Shown here piece after piece: positions 49,205-58,025 of a stretch of 64,000 nt of DNA. The notes beneath the pieces were generated by a model. That model was not told where the DNA came from and made no database searches. It was given only the letters and a program-made list of their open reading frames with translations. Within the stretch, counting starts at the first letter, position 1. Each line of letters starts with the position of its first letter. The translations under genes and the position numbers were made by a program. Location of the stretch: positions 2,170,001-2,234,000 of the forward strand of contig NZ_CP069513.1 in the NCBI RefSeq assembly GCF_016889425.1, in the 5' to 3' direction. Origin of the DNA: Corynebacterium amycolatum. GTDB lineage: Bacteria; Actinomycetota; Actinomycetes; Mycobacteriales; Mycobacteriaceae.

Positions 49205-50177
49205 TTTCATCAACGTCGCTGTGCGCAAACCCTGACACTGGGGCAATGGAGAGTTTGCTTGCGCGGTTCTGGTGGGAATACCCCAATTCCTCCCACAACC
49301 GTGCAGCCTGCTCAGCTACTCCACGCGGAGAGCTACCGATAGCTGCTCCGGTAAACTCTTCCCGCTCCGCTACATGCACGGGCACGATGCCAAGCTGCAG
49401 CTCTATTCCCTTATCGACCGCCGCAGCAACAAAGTCCAGGTTTGCATTCGTCGAGAGTTCAGTATGCGGAATCCACAGCCCGGTAACACCGGAGTCTGCA
49501 ATTGCGCTGAGCTCCACACCCTCAATTTTCTCCACGGCGATTGCGGTCTCGATTCCATCGTTAAGCAATTCGGACGTGAGACGGCGGTACTCTTCGGCGA
49601 TCTCACGCGATCCGACAGCTGGAAGGTAGCCGTTGATACCAAGCATCATTGAAGGGGCGCGTACTGTCCCGCTGGCAACTGCACTGAGCATCGGCTCAAC
49701 GAGAAGGACTTCCACGGCGCAATCAAAGCGACGTCGCACATCGGCAGCCTGGTCGATGAGGCCAGCAGCCAGAGATTCGGCGAAGTAGGAAACTGCACCA
49801 GGGTCTGTTGCCACTAACCTGCCACCGGCAGTTTCCACGGAAGCTGCCATAGTCCAGGGGCCAGCTGCTACCAGGCGAACCAGCTGAGGCGCCGTTTCCC
49901 ACAGTTCTTCGCAGGCATCAATGTCTCGAGCGAGGAAATCACGGGCCCGGGATTGAAGCCGGCCGACTCTGTCAGCTATCTTCCAGCTGCGCGCTCCCCT
50001 ATCCACGTTCAGGTCGGCCATGAGTACAGCCGTGCGGCCAATCAAATCAGCACCGAGGCCGCGCGCAGGAAGTAGCGGCAGCGCTACATGTCCGTCCAAG
50101 CATTCACCTATAATGATCTCTGCTGCTGCACGGGGATCGATACCCGGCATGGGGCCTAAGCCGACAAAAGATGTCAC
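49137..50177 (-). CDS. MetE/UROD-like barrel protein (Rv3015c-type), function unknown
   Basis: A 346-residue protein resembling the C-terminal barrel of cobalamin-independent methionine synthase. Segments such as GLGPMPGIDPRAAAEIIIGE, VALPLLPARGLGADLIGRTA and the final GFAHSDVDETIAQLRAGRET (starting beyond SKLSIAPVS) fit the actinobacterial family found between ligA and mnmA. The zinc ligands of true MetE (a His-X-Cys pair and later cysteine) are not visible, so it is unlikely to be methionine synthase. It lies 27 bases after mnmA in the same direction, so a link with tRNA thiolation is possible. The start is a GTG with AGGAG at rather long spacing. Confidence 0.7.
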   Translation of the reverse strand: MTSFVGLGPMPGIDPRAAAEIIIGECLDGHVALPLLPARGLGADLIGRTAVLMADLNVDRGARSWKIADRVGRLQSRARDFLARDIDACEELWETAPQLVRLVAAGPWTMAASVETAGGRLVATDPGAVSYFAESLAAGLIDQAADVRRRFDCAVEVLLVEPMLSAVASGTVRAPSMMLGINGYLPAVGSREIAEEYRRLTSELLNDGIETAIAVEKIEGVELSAIADSGVTGLWIPHTELSTNANLDFVAAAVDKGIELQLGIVPVHVAEREEFTGAAIGSSPRGVAEQAARLWEELGYSHQNRASKLSIAPVSGFAHSDVDETIAQLRAGRETAELMRRAAGDL

Positions 50178-50204
50178 GGAAAACGCGCTCTCCTGAATGA
50201 GGAA

Positions 50205-51326
50205 TTAACAAGTAGCAATAATCGTGCCAGAACCGAGCACATAGTCTCCGGCCGGATCAGCGTGATACAGCACCGCCGCCTGGCCTGGAGCGATACCGCG
50301 AAGCGGCTCGGAGAGCTTTAGCTCAAAAGCACCACCTCGGCCGGTGAGTGCATCCTCTGGACCTGCCTTAACGTCGACAGTGCAGTCCACAGGCTGACCG
50401 TGGGCACGTACCTGCACCTGTAGTTTCCCTGCATCTGCCGCTGCCACAACCTCCGAAGGCTCAACCAACCAAATAGCTCGGTCCGCCTGCAGCACATTGA
50501 CCTTCAGATCTTCGGCAGTGCCAATGGTCACCGTTGCGGTATCCGCATCGATTCCAGTGACATAGCGTGGCTTGCCGTCAGCCATAGGCCCGGGCAGGCC
50601 AATGCCTTTGCGCTGGCCGATGGTGAACCCATAAACACCATCGTGCTCAGCGACGGTATCGCCGCTCTCCTTATCAACGATAAGGCCCGGCCGACGCCCA
50701 ATTTTAGCGCCCAGAAAAGCCTGGGTATTCCCATCCGGAATGAAACAAATATCGTAAGAATCTGGCTTATTTGCCGTGCCCAGCCCCATATCGCGCGCTT
50801 CTTCGCGGATCTCGGGCTTTTCAGTATCGCCGACCGGGAAAAGGGAGTGGTTGAGTTGCTCACGGTCGAGCACTCCAAGGACGTAGGACTGATCCTTTTT
50901 CATATCGCGGCCACGGCGCAACAGACCATCGTCGCCAAGCAAAGCGTAGTGACCAGTCACCACCGCGTCGAAGCCGAGCGCCAGACCGCGTTCCAACAGG
51001 GCTGCGAACTTAATCCGTTCGTTGCAGCGCAGGCAGGGGTTGGGGGTTTCGCCACGTTCGTATGAGTCGTAGAAGTCGTCCATGACCTCTTCTTTGAAGC
51101 GCTCGGAGAAGTCCCATACATAGAACGGAATCCCCAATTCGTCGCATACCCGTCGCGCGTCGCCGGAGTCTTCCAGTGAACAGCAACCCCGGGAGCCAGC
51201 GCGAACGGACTGCGGATCCTTCGACAGGGCTAAGTGCACACCCACAACCTCGTGTCCTGCTGCCAATGCGCGAGCAGCTGCCACCGAAGAATCGACGCCA
51301 CCACTCATAGCCGCCAAAACACGCAT
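50205..51326 (-). CDS. mnmA: tRNA-specific 2-thiouridylase
   Basis: A 373-residue PP-loop enzyme that puts sulfur on the wobble uridine of tRNA Lys, Glu and Gln. The adenylation loop is [19 protein letters not shown], the catalytic cysteines are in [12 protein letters not shown] and [11 protein letters not shown], and the C-terminal RNA-binding barrel follows. The ATG at 51326 ([10 protein letters not shown]) has an AGAAAGGA ribosome site, so the nine extra upstream codons are excluded. It lies 129 bases downstream of the cysteine desulfurase gene, its expected sulfur donor. Confidence 0.95.
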   Translation of the reverse strand: MRVLAAMSGGVDSSVAAARALAAGHEVVGVHLALSKDPQSVRAGSRGCCSLEDSGDARRVCDELGIPFYVWDFSERFKEEVMDDFYDSYERGETPNPCLRCNERIKFAALLERGLALGFDAVVTGHYALLGDDGLLRRGRDMKKDQSYVLGVLDREQLNHSLFPVGDTEKPEIREEARDMGLGTANKPDSYDICFIPDGNTQAFLGAKIGRRPGLIVDKESGDTVAEHDGVYGFTIGQRKGIGLPGPMADGKPRYVTGIDADTATVTIGTAEDLKVNVLQADRAIWLVEPSEVVAAADAGKLQVQVRAHGQPVDCTVDVKAGPEDALTGRGGAFELKLSEPLRGIAPGQAAVLYHADPAGDYVLGSGTIIATC

Positions 51327-51455
51327 AGTGAATCCTTTCTGTGATTTGTACACCTAGTTTTGCCACCGTTGGAAAGCTCGTGTCACCGTACCATCGTTGA
51401 GCGGACCTGTAGTGATCCGCCGTAGTGACCCCGCGCCCGTGAGACCAAACAACTA

Positions 51456-52652
51456 CTACGCCATGCCGGCCTTGCGTGCTCGCATCACTGTTTCGGACAG
51501 TGCTGCGATAACGGCATCGACATCGTCCTGCGTCGAGGTCCACCCCAGCGTAAAGCGGATGGCAGAACGCGCCTCGGACTCACTCACGCCCATGGCTGAG
51601 AGCACATGAGAAGGACGATTAACGCCTGCACTACATGCCGAACCGGTCGAGCAATCGATACCAGCAGCGTCGAAAAGCATAATGAGGCTATCTGCTTCTG
51701 CACCGGGAAAACTGACATATACGTGACCAGCTAATGCCGGCTGAGTTGTGTGCACGATTGCACCGTCAATGCCGGCAATCGCATGAGTCAGCTGTTCAGT
51801 GAGATTCTTGACCCGGTCATGTTCGGCTTGCATGTCAGAGACCGCCGCGCGCAAACCGGCCGCCATCCCCGCTGCCGATGCAACATCCTGGGTACCGGAA
51901 CGCAATCCGCGCTCCTGGCCACCACCGTTGTTGTGGGGACATAGCGTTATATCCCGGCGCACTAATAACGCTCCGATGCCGCGGGGTCCGCCAAACTTAT
52001 GGGCTGAGATTGCCATCGTCGCGGCACCCGAAGAATGAAAATCGATAGGCACATGACCAGCGGCCTGCACAGCGTCAATGTGGAAAGGAACCCGCGCTTT
52101 TCTAGCGAGCGCTGAAATCTCACTAATCGGTTGTACAGCCCCTGTTTCATTGTTGGCCCACATACAAGTCACCAGTGCAGTGGAGTTTCTGTCCAGCGTG
52201 GGAAAGGCTTGTAAATCCACCCTTCCCGTAGAGTCCACCGGGGCTGGGACAATCCGCGCCCAGTGTTCCTTCTCCAAATGACGACAGGTCTTCAACACTG
52301 CGTCGTGTTCAATTGGGGGAACCACAATGTCTGAACCTGTCGCCTTGAAGTACAAGCCGGAAACTGCCAGATTGTCAGCCTCCGTGCCCCCAGAGGTAAA
52401 AACTACCTCAATAGGGTCGGCACCAAGCAGCTCCGCTATTTCTTCGCGCGACTCCTCCAGAACTTTCTTAGCAACGCGAGCGGTAGTGTACTGCCCCGAT
52501 GGGTTGGTCAAACCCAAGTTATCGACCATTGCCGTGCGTGCTTCTGGGCGCAGTGGTGTGGTGGCGGCATGATCCACAAAGTGGCGCGTCTTCGCAGAAG
52601 AATTCACGCCACTCTTTTTACGCGGAGCGGCAACATTGCGGTCATTAGACAT
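51456..52652 (-). CDS. iscS: Cysteine desulfurase
   Basis: A 398-residue class V aminotransferase-fold enzyme that removes sulfur from cysteine. VDHAATTPLRPEA near the start, the pyridoxal-phosphate lysine in AISAHKFGGPRGIGALLV, SGTQDVASAAGMA and the active-site cysteine in CSTGSACSAG are present. It probably supplies sulfur to MnmA encoded just downstream. Some corynebacterial relatives have been named nadS or nifS, so the name is provisional. The ATG at 52652 is six bases from a perfect TATACT box, making it a strong leaderless candidate. There is another in-frame start further upstream without support. Confidence 0.9.
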   Translation of the reverse strand: MSNDRNVAAPRKKSGVNSSAKTRHFVDHAATTPLRPEARTAMVDNLGLTNPSGQYTTARVAKKVLEESREEIAELLGADPIEVVFTSGGTEADNLAVSGLYFKATGSDIVVPPIEHDAVLKTCRHLEKEHWARIVPAPVDSTGRVDLQAFPTLDRNSTALVTCMWANNETGAVQPISEISALARKARVPFHIDAVQAAGHVPIDFHSSGAATMAISAHKFGGPRGIGALLVRRDITLCPHNNGGGQERGLRSGTQDVASAAGMAAGLRAAVSDMQAEHDRVKNLTEQLTHAIAGIDGAIVHTTQPALAGHVYVSFPGAEADSLIMLFDAAGIDCSTGSACSAGVNRPSHVLSAMGVSESEARSAIRFTLGWTSTQDDVDAVIAALSETVMRARKAGMA

Positions 52653-52658
52653 GCAGGC

Positions 52659-52664
52659 AGTATA
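52659..52664 (-). promoter_or_regulatory. -10 box of leaderless iscS
   Basis: TATACT on the minus strand lies six bases upstream of the ATG at 52652. No Shine-Dalgarno exists. Confidence 0.6.
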
Positions 52665-52762
52665 ACGCCGGGCACGCCTAAAACTCACTACGCACCATCA
52701 CCGAGGTCCTCTCACCACATCGGGTGAGATCAGTGGCGAATAAAAACCGTCCCATACAAAAA

Positions 52763-52808
52763 CGCTCGGGGCGGGAACAGACGTGGAAATCTGTGCCCAC
52801 CCCGAGCG
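52763..52808 (-). terminator. Intrinsic terminator of etfBA
   Basis: CGCTCGGGG (52763-52771) pairs with CCCCGAGCG (52800-52808), with a further GGG/CCC and ACAGA/TCTGT inside. A TTTTTG tract follows on the minus strand, directly after the etfA stop region. Confidence 0.9.
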
Positions 52809-52841
52809 GGTAGTTGCTAGCAGCCTTACGGCAAGTGCGTA

Positions 52842-53786
52842 TTACTTCAGGTTCTCGATAGCCTGCGGGACAACGTCGAACAGGTCACCGACGACACCGA
52901 AGTCAGCAATCTCAAACAGCGGAGCCTCTTCGTCCTTGTTGACCACGACGATGGTCTTGGAGGTCTGCATACCGGCCTTGTGCTGAATTGCACCGGAGAT
53001 ACCCAGAGCAAGGTAGAGGTCCGGGGAAACGGTCTTACCGGTCTGGCCGACCTGGAACTGGCCCGGGTAGTAGCCAGCGTCAACAGCGGCACGGGAAGCA
53101 CCAACAGCAGCGCCGAGAACGTCTGCCAGCGGCTCCACAACGTTCTTGAAGCCATCCTCGGATGCGACACCGCGGCCACCGGAAACAACCAGCTTAGCCT
53201 CGGTCAGCTCCGGACGGTCGCCGCCCTCAGCCGGTGCGAAGGAAACGATTTCGACAGCGTTGTTGCCGATCTCCGGGAATGCAATCTCAGTGACGTCAGC
53301 GGAACCGGACTTCTCCTCCGGGTCAACGGAACCCGGGCGCAGAGCGTAGACCGGGGATGCGCCGTAGCCGACACCGTCGACGATGTACTCGCCACCGAAG
53401 ATGGAGTACTTAACGGAAGCGTCGTCGTTGATGGCAACAACGTCGGACAGCAGACCGGAACCGGTCAGTGCTGCAACGCGGCCAGCGATTTCCTTGCCGG
53501 TTGCGGAAGCGGAAACCAGCACCGGAACCTCACGCTCGGAGGCCAGGCCGACGAGAACGTCAACCTCAGGGGTGATCAGGTACTTAGCGGCATCGTCCGA
53601 CTCAGCAGCGAGAATCTCGCCAGCGCCGTAGGAAGCCAGGGTCTCTGCAAAGCCAGCAGCGGTACCCGGGGTGCCCACGACAACTGCGGCCGGGGTGCCG
53701 AATGCGGAAGCAGCAGTCAGCAGTTCAGCGGTGGTGTTCTTCAGCTCGCCATTTGCGTGCTCGACGAGAACGAGGACGTCGGTCAT
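52842..53786 (-). CDS. etfA: Electron transfer flavoprotein alpha subunit
   Basis: A 314-residue ETF alpha subunit. The C-terminal FAD domain is clear: VVSGGRGVASEDGFKNVVEP, GASRAAVDAGYYPGQFQVGQ (split from TGKTVSPDLYLALGISGAIQ) and the adenine-binding end IADFGVVGDLFDVVPQAI. It carries electrons from acyl-CoA and related dehydrogenases to the respiratory chain as a dimer with EtfB. It starts 54 bases after the etfB stop, and the pair ends at a strong terminator. Confidence 0.95.
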   Translation of the reverse strand: MTDVLVLVEHANGELKNTTAELLTAASAFGTPAAVVVGTPGTAAGFAETLASYGAGEILAAESDDAAKYLITPEVDVLVGLASEREVPVLVSASATGKEIAGRVAALTGSGLLSDVVAINDDASVKYSIFGGEYIVDGVGYGASPVYALRPGSVDPEEKSGSADVTEIAFPEIGNNAVEIVSFAPAEGGDRPELTEAKLVVSGGRGVASEDGFKNVVEPLADVLGAAVGASRAAVDAGYYPGQFQVGQTGKTVSPDLYLALGISGAIQHKAGMQTSKTIVVVNKDEEAPLFEIADFGVVGDLFDVVPQAIENLK

Positions 53787-53840
53787 AGTGATCTTTCTCC
53801 TACTTGTATCTCTATTTGTCTTCTATTCGCGTCAAGCGCC

Positions 53841-54626
53841 TTAGATGAACTTCTGGGCCTTGAGGTACTCGGCCAGCTTGGCGCCGCCGTCTCCCTCATC
53901 GTTAATGCGCTCACCAGCGGTCTTAGCAGGCTTCGGAGTGGAGCCAGTGACACCGGTAGCAGCGTTTTCGAGACCAACCTGCTCTGCCTCAGCAGCAACA
54001 TCGTCCAGGGTCAGCTCGGTGACCGGCTTCTTCTTAGCGGCCATGATGCCCTTGAAGGATGCGAAGCGCGGGCTGTTTGCCTTCTCAGTGACGGAGACGA
54101 CTGCCGGCAGGGATGCCTTGAGCTGGTAGATGCCGTCTTCAACCTCGCGCTCACCTGTGATGGAGTCACCCTCGATAGCCACAGAGCGCAGGTGAGTCAG
54201 AACCGGGAGGTCGCGGTAGACACCGAGGACAGCCGGGACGGAACCGGTGCCGCCGTCAGTGGAGGCGTTACCGGTGATGATGAGGTCAACATCCTCGAGG
54301 GTGTCAATGATATTGGACAGAGCCCATGCAGTCTGGACTGCGTCAGAGCCCTCAAGTGCGTCGTCCGAAAGAATGACGGCGTCGTCAGCACCCATGGACA
54401 GAGCCTTGCGCAGTGCCTCGATGGCACGATCCGGGCCAACAGTTGCGACGGTAACGTTACCGCCGTGTTCTTCCTTCAGCTGCAGGGCAGCCTCAACAGC
54501 GTTCTCATTAATTTCGTCGAGAACTGCGTCTGCAGACTCACGATCGAGGACAAACTTGTCGTCGGTGAGCTTACGCTCGGACCAGGTGTCCGGAACCTGC
54601 TTGACCAGAACCACAATGTTCGGCAT
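53841..54626 (-). CDS. etfB: Electron transfer flavoprotein beta subunit
   Basis: A 261-residue ETF beta subunit beginning with the conserved IVVLVKQVPDTWSE and including the nucleotide-binding segment LSMGADDAVILSD, plus LIITGNASTDGGTGSVP and the recognition-loop-like SFKGIMAAKKKPV. It forms the heterodimer with EtfA. It is the first gene of the etfBA operon. Confidence 0.95.
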   Translation of the reverse strand: MPNIVVLVKQVPDTWSERKLTDDKFVLDRESADAVLDEINENAVEAALQLKEEHGGNVTVATVGPDRAIEALRKALSMGADDAVILSDDALEGSDAVQTAWALSNIIDTLEDVDLIITGNASTDGGTGSVPAVLGVYRDLPVLTHLRSVAIEGDSITGEREVEDGIYQLKASLPAVVSVTEKANSPRFASFKGIMAAKKKPVTELTLDDVAAEAEQVGLENAATGVTGSTPKPAKTAGERINDEGDGGAKLAEYLKAQKFI

Positions 54627-54963
54627 TTTTCTGTCGTCCTTACTGGTTGATTACTGGTGAACGTTTATCTGACCTTACTTCGCAAGCCACCTCACAATAA
54701 AGTGAACCAGGCCACGCTCTAGGTCGTCTGTGTTGAAGATAACAGAACCTGTCGGGAATGCGAAGGTGATCCAGATAACAATGTCGTTATTTTTTTAAAT
54801 TTTTTCTCACGCCACGAGCCCACCCCACCCGCTAACATGTCATTTCCGCATGTCAGAGGTTAATAATACGCAACCGATCGCAGTTGTCTCCGTGGTATTC
54901 GCCAACAGCAAACACCGATCCCCAACAGGCTACCCCCACCAATTTTCCGTCGTAACGCGGTCC
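54627..54963. other. etfBA upstream region (337 bases, no gene)
   Basis: It must contain the etfBA promoter on the minus strand. The best -10 guess is TATTGT (plus 54694-54699), with no clear -35. ATAAC-N6-GTTAT (54775-54790) is a short inverted repeat next to an AT-rich T-run (54791-54805). The remainder up to the methyltransferase stop shows no terminator or ORF I can support. Confidence 0.5.
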
Positions 54964-56148
54964 TTAACCGACCTCTCGAGGCTCACAGATAAACGCCGTC
55001 GCGCTCCGCCCAATACGCGTGATCACCACCGCCAATGCCCTGGCACCTTTCAGCTTCCACTGCTTGCGCAACACGTCAGGGTTCACATCCACACCGCGCA
55101 CGAGAATCTCCGCCGTCCCGCAATCCAACGCCGCCAGCGCCTTGCGAACCTGCTTCAAGCTCACTTGCTCAATAACTTCAAACCCGGCAATGCCCTGTGG
55201 CAACGCATCACCGCTAAGATGCGCAATCCGTTCATCGAGCTGCCACAGCCCATGTGCCGCCGCAAAATGCCGCACCAGCCCGGCGCGCACGATTGCTCCG
55301 TCCGGGTCAATGATGTACCGACCGGCCGCCCGTACGTCGATGTCGTCAGGCATGGTGTCGTCGTATGTCTGCACGTTCACCGCCGACAACTCTAACGGCC
55401 TGTGCTTATCGACGGTCTGGACAACCATCGCCGACCGCGTTACGGATTGCCCCTCGGTAACTCTGACCAGCCCCGGCGTATATAGACACGCCTCCTTGAC
55501 CGCACCGTCAACCGAAGTGACAGCTACTTCCCCGCTCCACTCGCTGAAGTCGAGCCCCGGCGCGCATTTGATAGCTAGTTCTCTATCTGGCCAGGCGGCT
55601 ATGAGCGCCGGCAGCGACGGGAGCAAATCCTCCGGGTTGGTGATCCTACGCCCACCGGAACGGCGTGCAGGGTCAGCGACAATGACAGGTACGTCAAAGG
55701 CCGGTTGCAAAGCATCGGCCTGCGCGAAGATGTTCTTGCCGACGTTATGCCGCGCCATGTCCAGCCGTGCAAGGTCGAGATCAGACCCGACAACGGTCAG
55801 ACCCTCGTGGTCAATCGCTGCCACTTCAGTACCAATGGAGCAGGTCACATCGGCCACTGCTTCGACACCGAGATGCGAAAGCCTACGAGCGCGAGCCAGC
55901 GCGACGACAAAGGGCGTGGCCTGTTGCGCTGCTTCGGAAGAGAAAATCCAGTCCCCTGGCAGTTTGCTGACCGCCGAACGCCGAGCTGTTGCGACTTCAA
56001 TGACCGCGCGACCAAACTCGCCACAGTGCCCGCGTAGATGCGCGGAGTCTGCAATCAGAGACTTTTTAGTAAGCGCGAGTTGGTCGGCCTCATCTAGCCA
56101 CTCCGGGTGAGCCGCAACAGCGGCCACCTCTGCAGCGGACAGGGACAC
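54964..56148 (-). CDS. Class I SAM methyltransferase with THUMP-like domain
   Basis: A 394-residue protein. The central part is a Rossmann methyltransferase: VADVTCSIGTEVAAI (motif I), VVGSDLDLARLDMARHNVG and the motif IV-like VIVADPARRSGGRRI. The C-terminal 110 residues from FEVIEQVSLKQVRKALAALD resemble the THUMP-like domain described for actinobacterial RNA methyltransferases. RNA is therefore the likely substrate, but the target base is unknown. The start is a GTG with AAGGAGATAACGA. It lies 53 bases after the NUDIX gene and is the third gene of an ABC ATPase-NUDIX-methyltransferase operon that is also found in mycobacteria (Rv3041c-Rv3037c). Confidence 0.8.
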   Translation of the reverse strand: MSLSAAEVAAVAAHPEWLDEADQLALTKKSLIADSAHLRGHCGEFGRAVIEVATARRSAVSKLPGDWIFSSEAAQQATPFVVALARARRLSHLGVEAVADVTCSIGTEVAAIDHEGLTVVGSDLDLARLDMARHNVGKNIFAQADALQPAFDVPVIVADPARRSGGRRITNPEDLLPSLPALIAAWPDRELAIKCAPGLDFSEWSGEVAVTSVDGAVKEACLYTPGLVRVTEGQSVTRSAMVVQTVDKHRPLELSAVNVQTYDDTMPDDIDVRAAGRYIIDPDGAIVRAGLVRHFAAAHGLWQLDERIAHLSGDALPQGIAGFEVIEQVSLKQVRKALAALDCGTAEILVRGVDVNPDVLRKQWKLKGARALAVVITRIGRSATAFICEPREVG

Positions 56149-56201
56149 TCGTTATCTCCTTCCAATTAGGGGTTAGCCGATTAGCGGGGTTGAGTAGTCG
56201 A

Positions 56202-57041
56202 TTAACGGTTCATACCTTTTCGCAAATGCCCCATGTGGGTGGCAACGGCAAAGTACTCATCCATAAAAGGTTCCCCGAGGAAGTCACTACTGGTGCGTCG
56301 CACCGGAGTGTTTCTAGCTGCCTCGAGAGCCTCCGCCACAGTACTGACACCGTCCAAGCGAGTCAGTTGCGCCCAGGTCGGAGGCATGAGGCCAAGTAAC
56401 CCACGGCGCCATCCATCCAAAATCGTAGTCGGGCGGAACCAACCCGAAGATGACGCCTCAGAGGTGTCACCGTCGGCCCTTTGACCGTCGGGAAGCGCGG
56501 CGAGGAAGAAATAGGTGTCGTAGCGAATGGGGTTGGACTCGGGTGTCACCCAGTTAGCCCAAGGACTGACGAGTTCGGCATCGAGCACCAGATTTTCATT
56601 GCTAAGGAAATCCGTCAATGACAACTCGTGGGCTTCCAACTGTCGTCGCTGACGGTGGAAGCAGTGGCCATCTGCGACAATCTCACCGCCAGCATCGCGA
56701 ACCAACAGAGTGCCTGTTTCCTCAAAGGTCTCACGCACGGCCGCGCAGGTGAGCGCGTGCGCCCGCGCGCGGTCGACGTTAAAAGCCTGTGCAATCCGCG
56801 ACTCGGGGGCGGCTTCCGACGGCTCAGTCACGGTCATGCCCTCATTCGCGACAGCGGGGAAATCACGTCGGTCTACTCCACCGCCGGGAAACACGGTCAT
56901 ATTGGCCGCAAAGCGCATTGAGGATACACGTTCTTGAACGTAGACCTCGAGCCCGCAGTGGGTGTCACGGAGCAGCAATACAGTCGCTGCCAGTTTCGGC
57001 GACGCGGGCGTATTCGGAGTTTCAGGTGTCGGAACCGCCAT
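56202..57041 (-). CDS. NUDIX hydrolase with insertion in the Nudix box
   Basis: A 279-residue NUDIX protein. The glycine part of the Nudix box (VFPGGGVDRR, about residue 52) is separated from the catalytic helix (CAAVRETFEETGTLL, about residue 105) by an insertion of roughly 40 residues. This arrangement occurs in NUDT19-like CoA/nucleotide pyrophosphatases and in the mycobacterial relative Rv3040c. The catalytic RE-XX-EE-XG pattern is intact, so it should hydrolyse a nucleoside-diphosphate-linked substrate, perhaps a CoA ester. It begins six bases after the ABC ATPase stop, indicating coupling. Confidence 0.82.
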   Translation of the reverse strand: MAVPTPETPNTPASPKLAATVLLLRDTHCGLEVYVQERVSSMRFAANMTVFPGGGVDRRDFPAVANEGMTVTEPSEAAPESRIAQAFNVDRARAHALTCAAVRETFEETGTLLVRDAGGEIVADGHCFHRQRRQLEAHELSLTDFLSNENLVLDAELVSPWANWVTPESNPIRYDTYFFLAALPDGQRADGDTSEASSSGWFRPTTILDGWRRGLLGLMPPTWAQLTRLDGVSTVAEALEAARNTPVRRTSSDFLGEPFMDEYFAVATHMGHLRKGMNR

Positions 57042-57047
57042 GAGCGT

Positions 57048-57884
57048 CTACTTCTTCCGGTGCTTTCCAGCAGGCCGTGCCCGGCGCGCAAAGTAGCGAT
57101 CATCGATGCGATCGACGACGATTTCCTGGTGGAAAGCCTTGGTCAGGTTCTCACTGGTCAGGACGTCGTCAATAAGCCCCTGTGCAATGACATTGCCTTC
57201 GTCAAGGAGCATCGCATGGGTGAAGCCGTACGGAATCTCTTCCGGGTGGTGCGTAATCATCACCATCGCCGGCGCATCCGGGTCGAGCGCGAGTTCGCCT
57301 AAGTAACCGACCAGGTCTTCACGACCGCCCAGGTCGAGCCCAGCGCCCGGCTCGTCGAGAAGCAGCAATTCAGGGTTGACCATCATGGCTCGTGCGATGA
57401 GCACGCGCTTTCGCTCTCCCTCACTGAGAGTTCCCCAGGTGCGGTCGGCAAGATGCTCAGCTCCCATGCGCTCGAGAATCTCGGAGAGCTGTTCGAAATC
57501 CATCTCTTCATAGGTCTCACGCCAGCGGCCCAAGACGGAGTAACTGGCGGAAATAACAAGGTCCGCGACCTTTTCATCATTGGGTATGCGGTGAGCAATC
57601 GACGACGACGTCAAACCGATCATGGTGCGCAAATCACGCATGTCGGTGCGACCAATCTGCTCTCCCATCACATGGGCCACCCCTGAAGACGGGAACTCCT
57701 CCGCTGCGGCAATGCGCATTAAAGAAGTCTTGCCTGCACCGTTCGGCCCCATGATGACCCAGCGCTCGTCAAGTTCTACTTGCCAATCCACCGGCCCGAC
57801 CAGCGTACGGCCACCACGGATGAGGTGTACGTCGCGAAAGTCGATTAACAGATCTTCGTTAAAGTCTTCTTCCAATTCAGCCAC
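57048..57884 (-). CDS. ABC-type ATPase without membrane partner
   Basis: A 278-residue ABC ATPase with Walker A GPNGAGKTS, signature LSEGERKRV, Walker B ELLLLDEPGAGLDLGGRED and switch region VMITHHPEEIPYGF. The pattern resembles ModF/YheS-like or ABC ATPases that act in the cytoplasm. No permease gene is adjacent, and the downstream genes encode a NUDIX hydrolase and an RNA-type methyltransferase. The start is uncertain: the GTG at 57884 keeps the conserved N-terminus and leaves room for a promoter before the divergent glgE, but the frame is open to another GTG at 57965. Neither has a good ribosome site. Confidence 0.82.
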   Translation of the reverse strand: MAELEEDFNEDLLIDFRDVHLIRGGRTLVGPVDWQVELDERWVIMGPNGAGKTSLMRIAAAEEFPSSGVAHVMGEQIGRTDMRDLRTMIGLTSSSIAHRIPNDEKVADLVISASYSVLGRWRETYEEMDFEQLSEILERMGAEHLADRTWGTLSEGERKRVLIARAMMVNPELLLLDEPGAGLDLGGREDLVGYLGELALDPDAPAMVMITHHPEEIPYGFTHAMLLDEGNVIAQGLIDDVLTSENLTKAFHQEIVVDRIDDRYFARRARPAGKHRKK

Positions 57885-58025
57885 ACATCCATGGTGCCCT
57901 AACTTTGCCCAAATGTGCGCTCGGACATTCTCAACTATCCTCGGTAGAGAGCAAATCGAGTTCACTCGAGATGGCTTTTGCTTCGATTTTCACCTAGCTC
58001 GCCGACAATTAGGAGAACGTCTTTT

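Noticed and set aside
54775..54805. ATAAC-N6-GTTAT followed by a T-run as a terminator
   Set aside because: The stem is only five A/T-rich base pairs, and no plus-strand gene ends here.
54850..55395. Plus-strand frame of 181 codons starting in the etfBA upstream region
   Set aside because: Most of it is antisense to the THUMP-like methyltransferase gene, and it shows no family resemblance or ribosome site.
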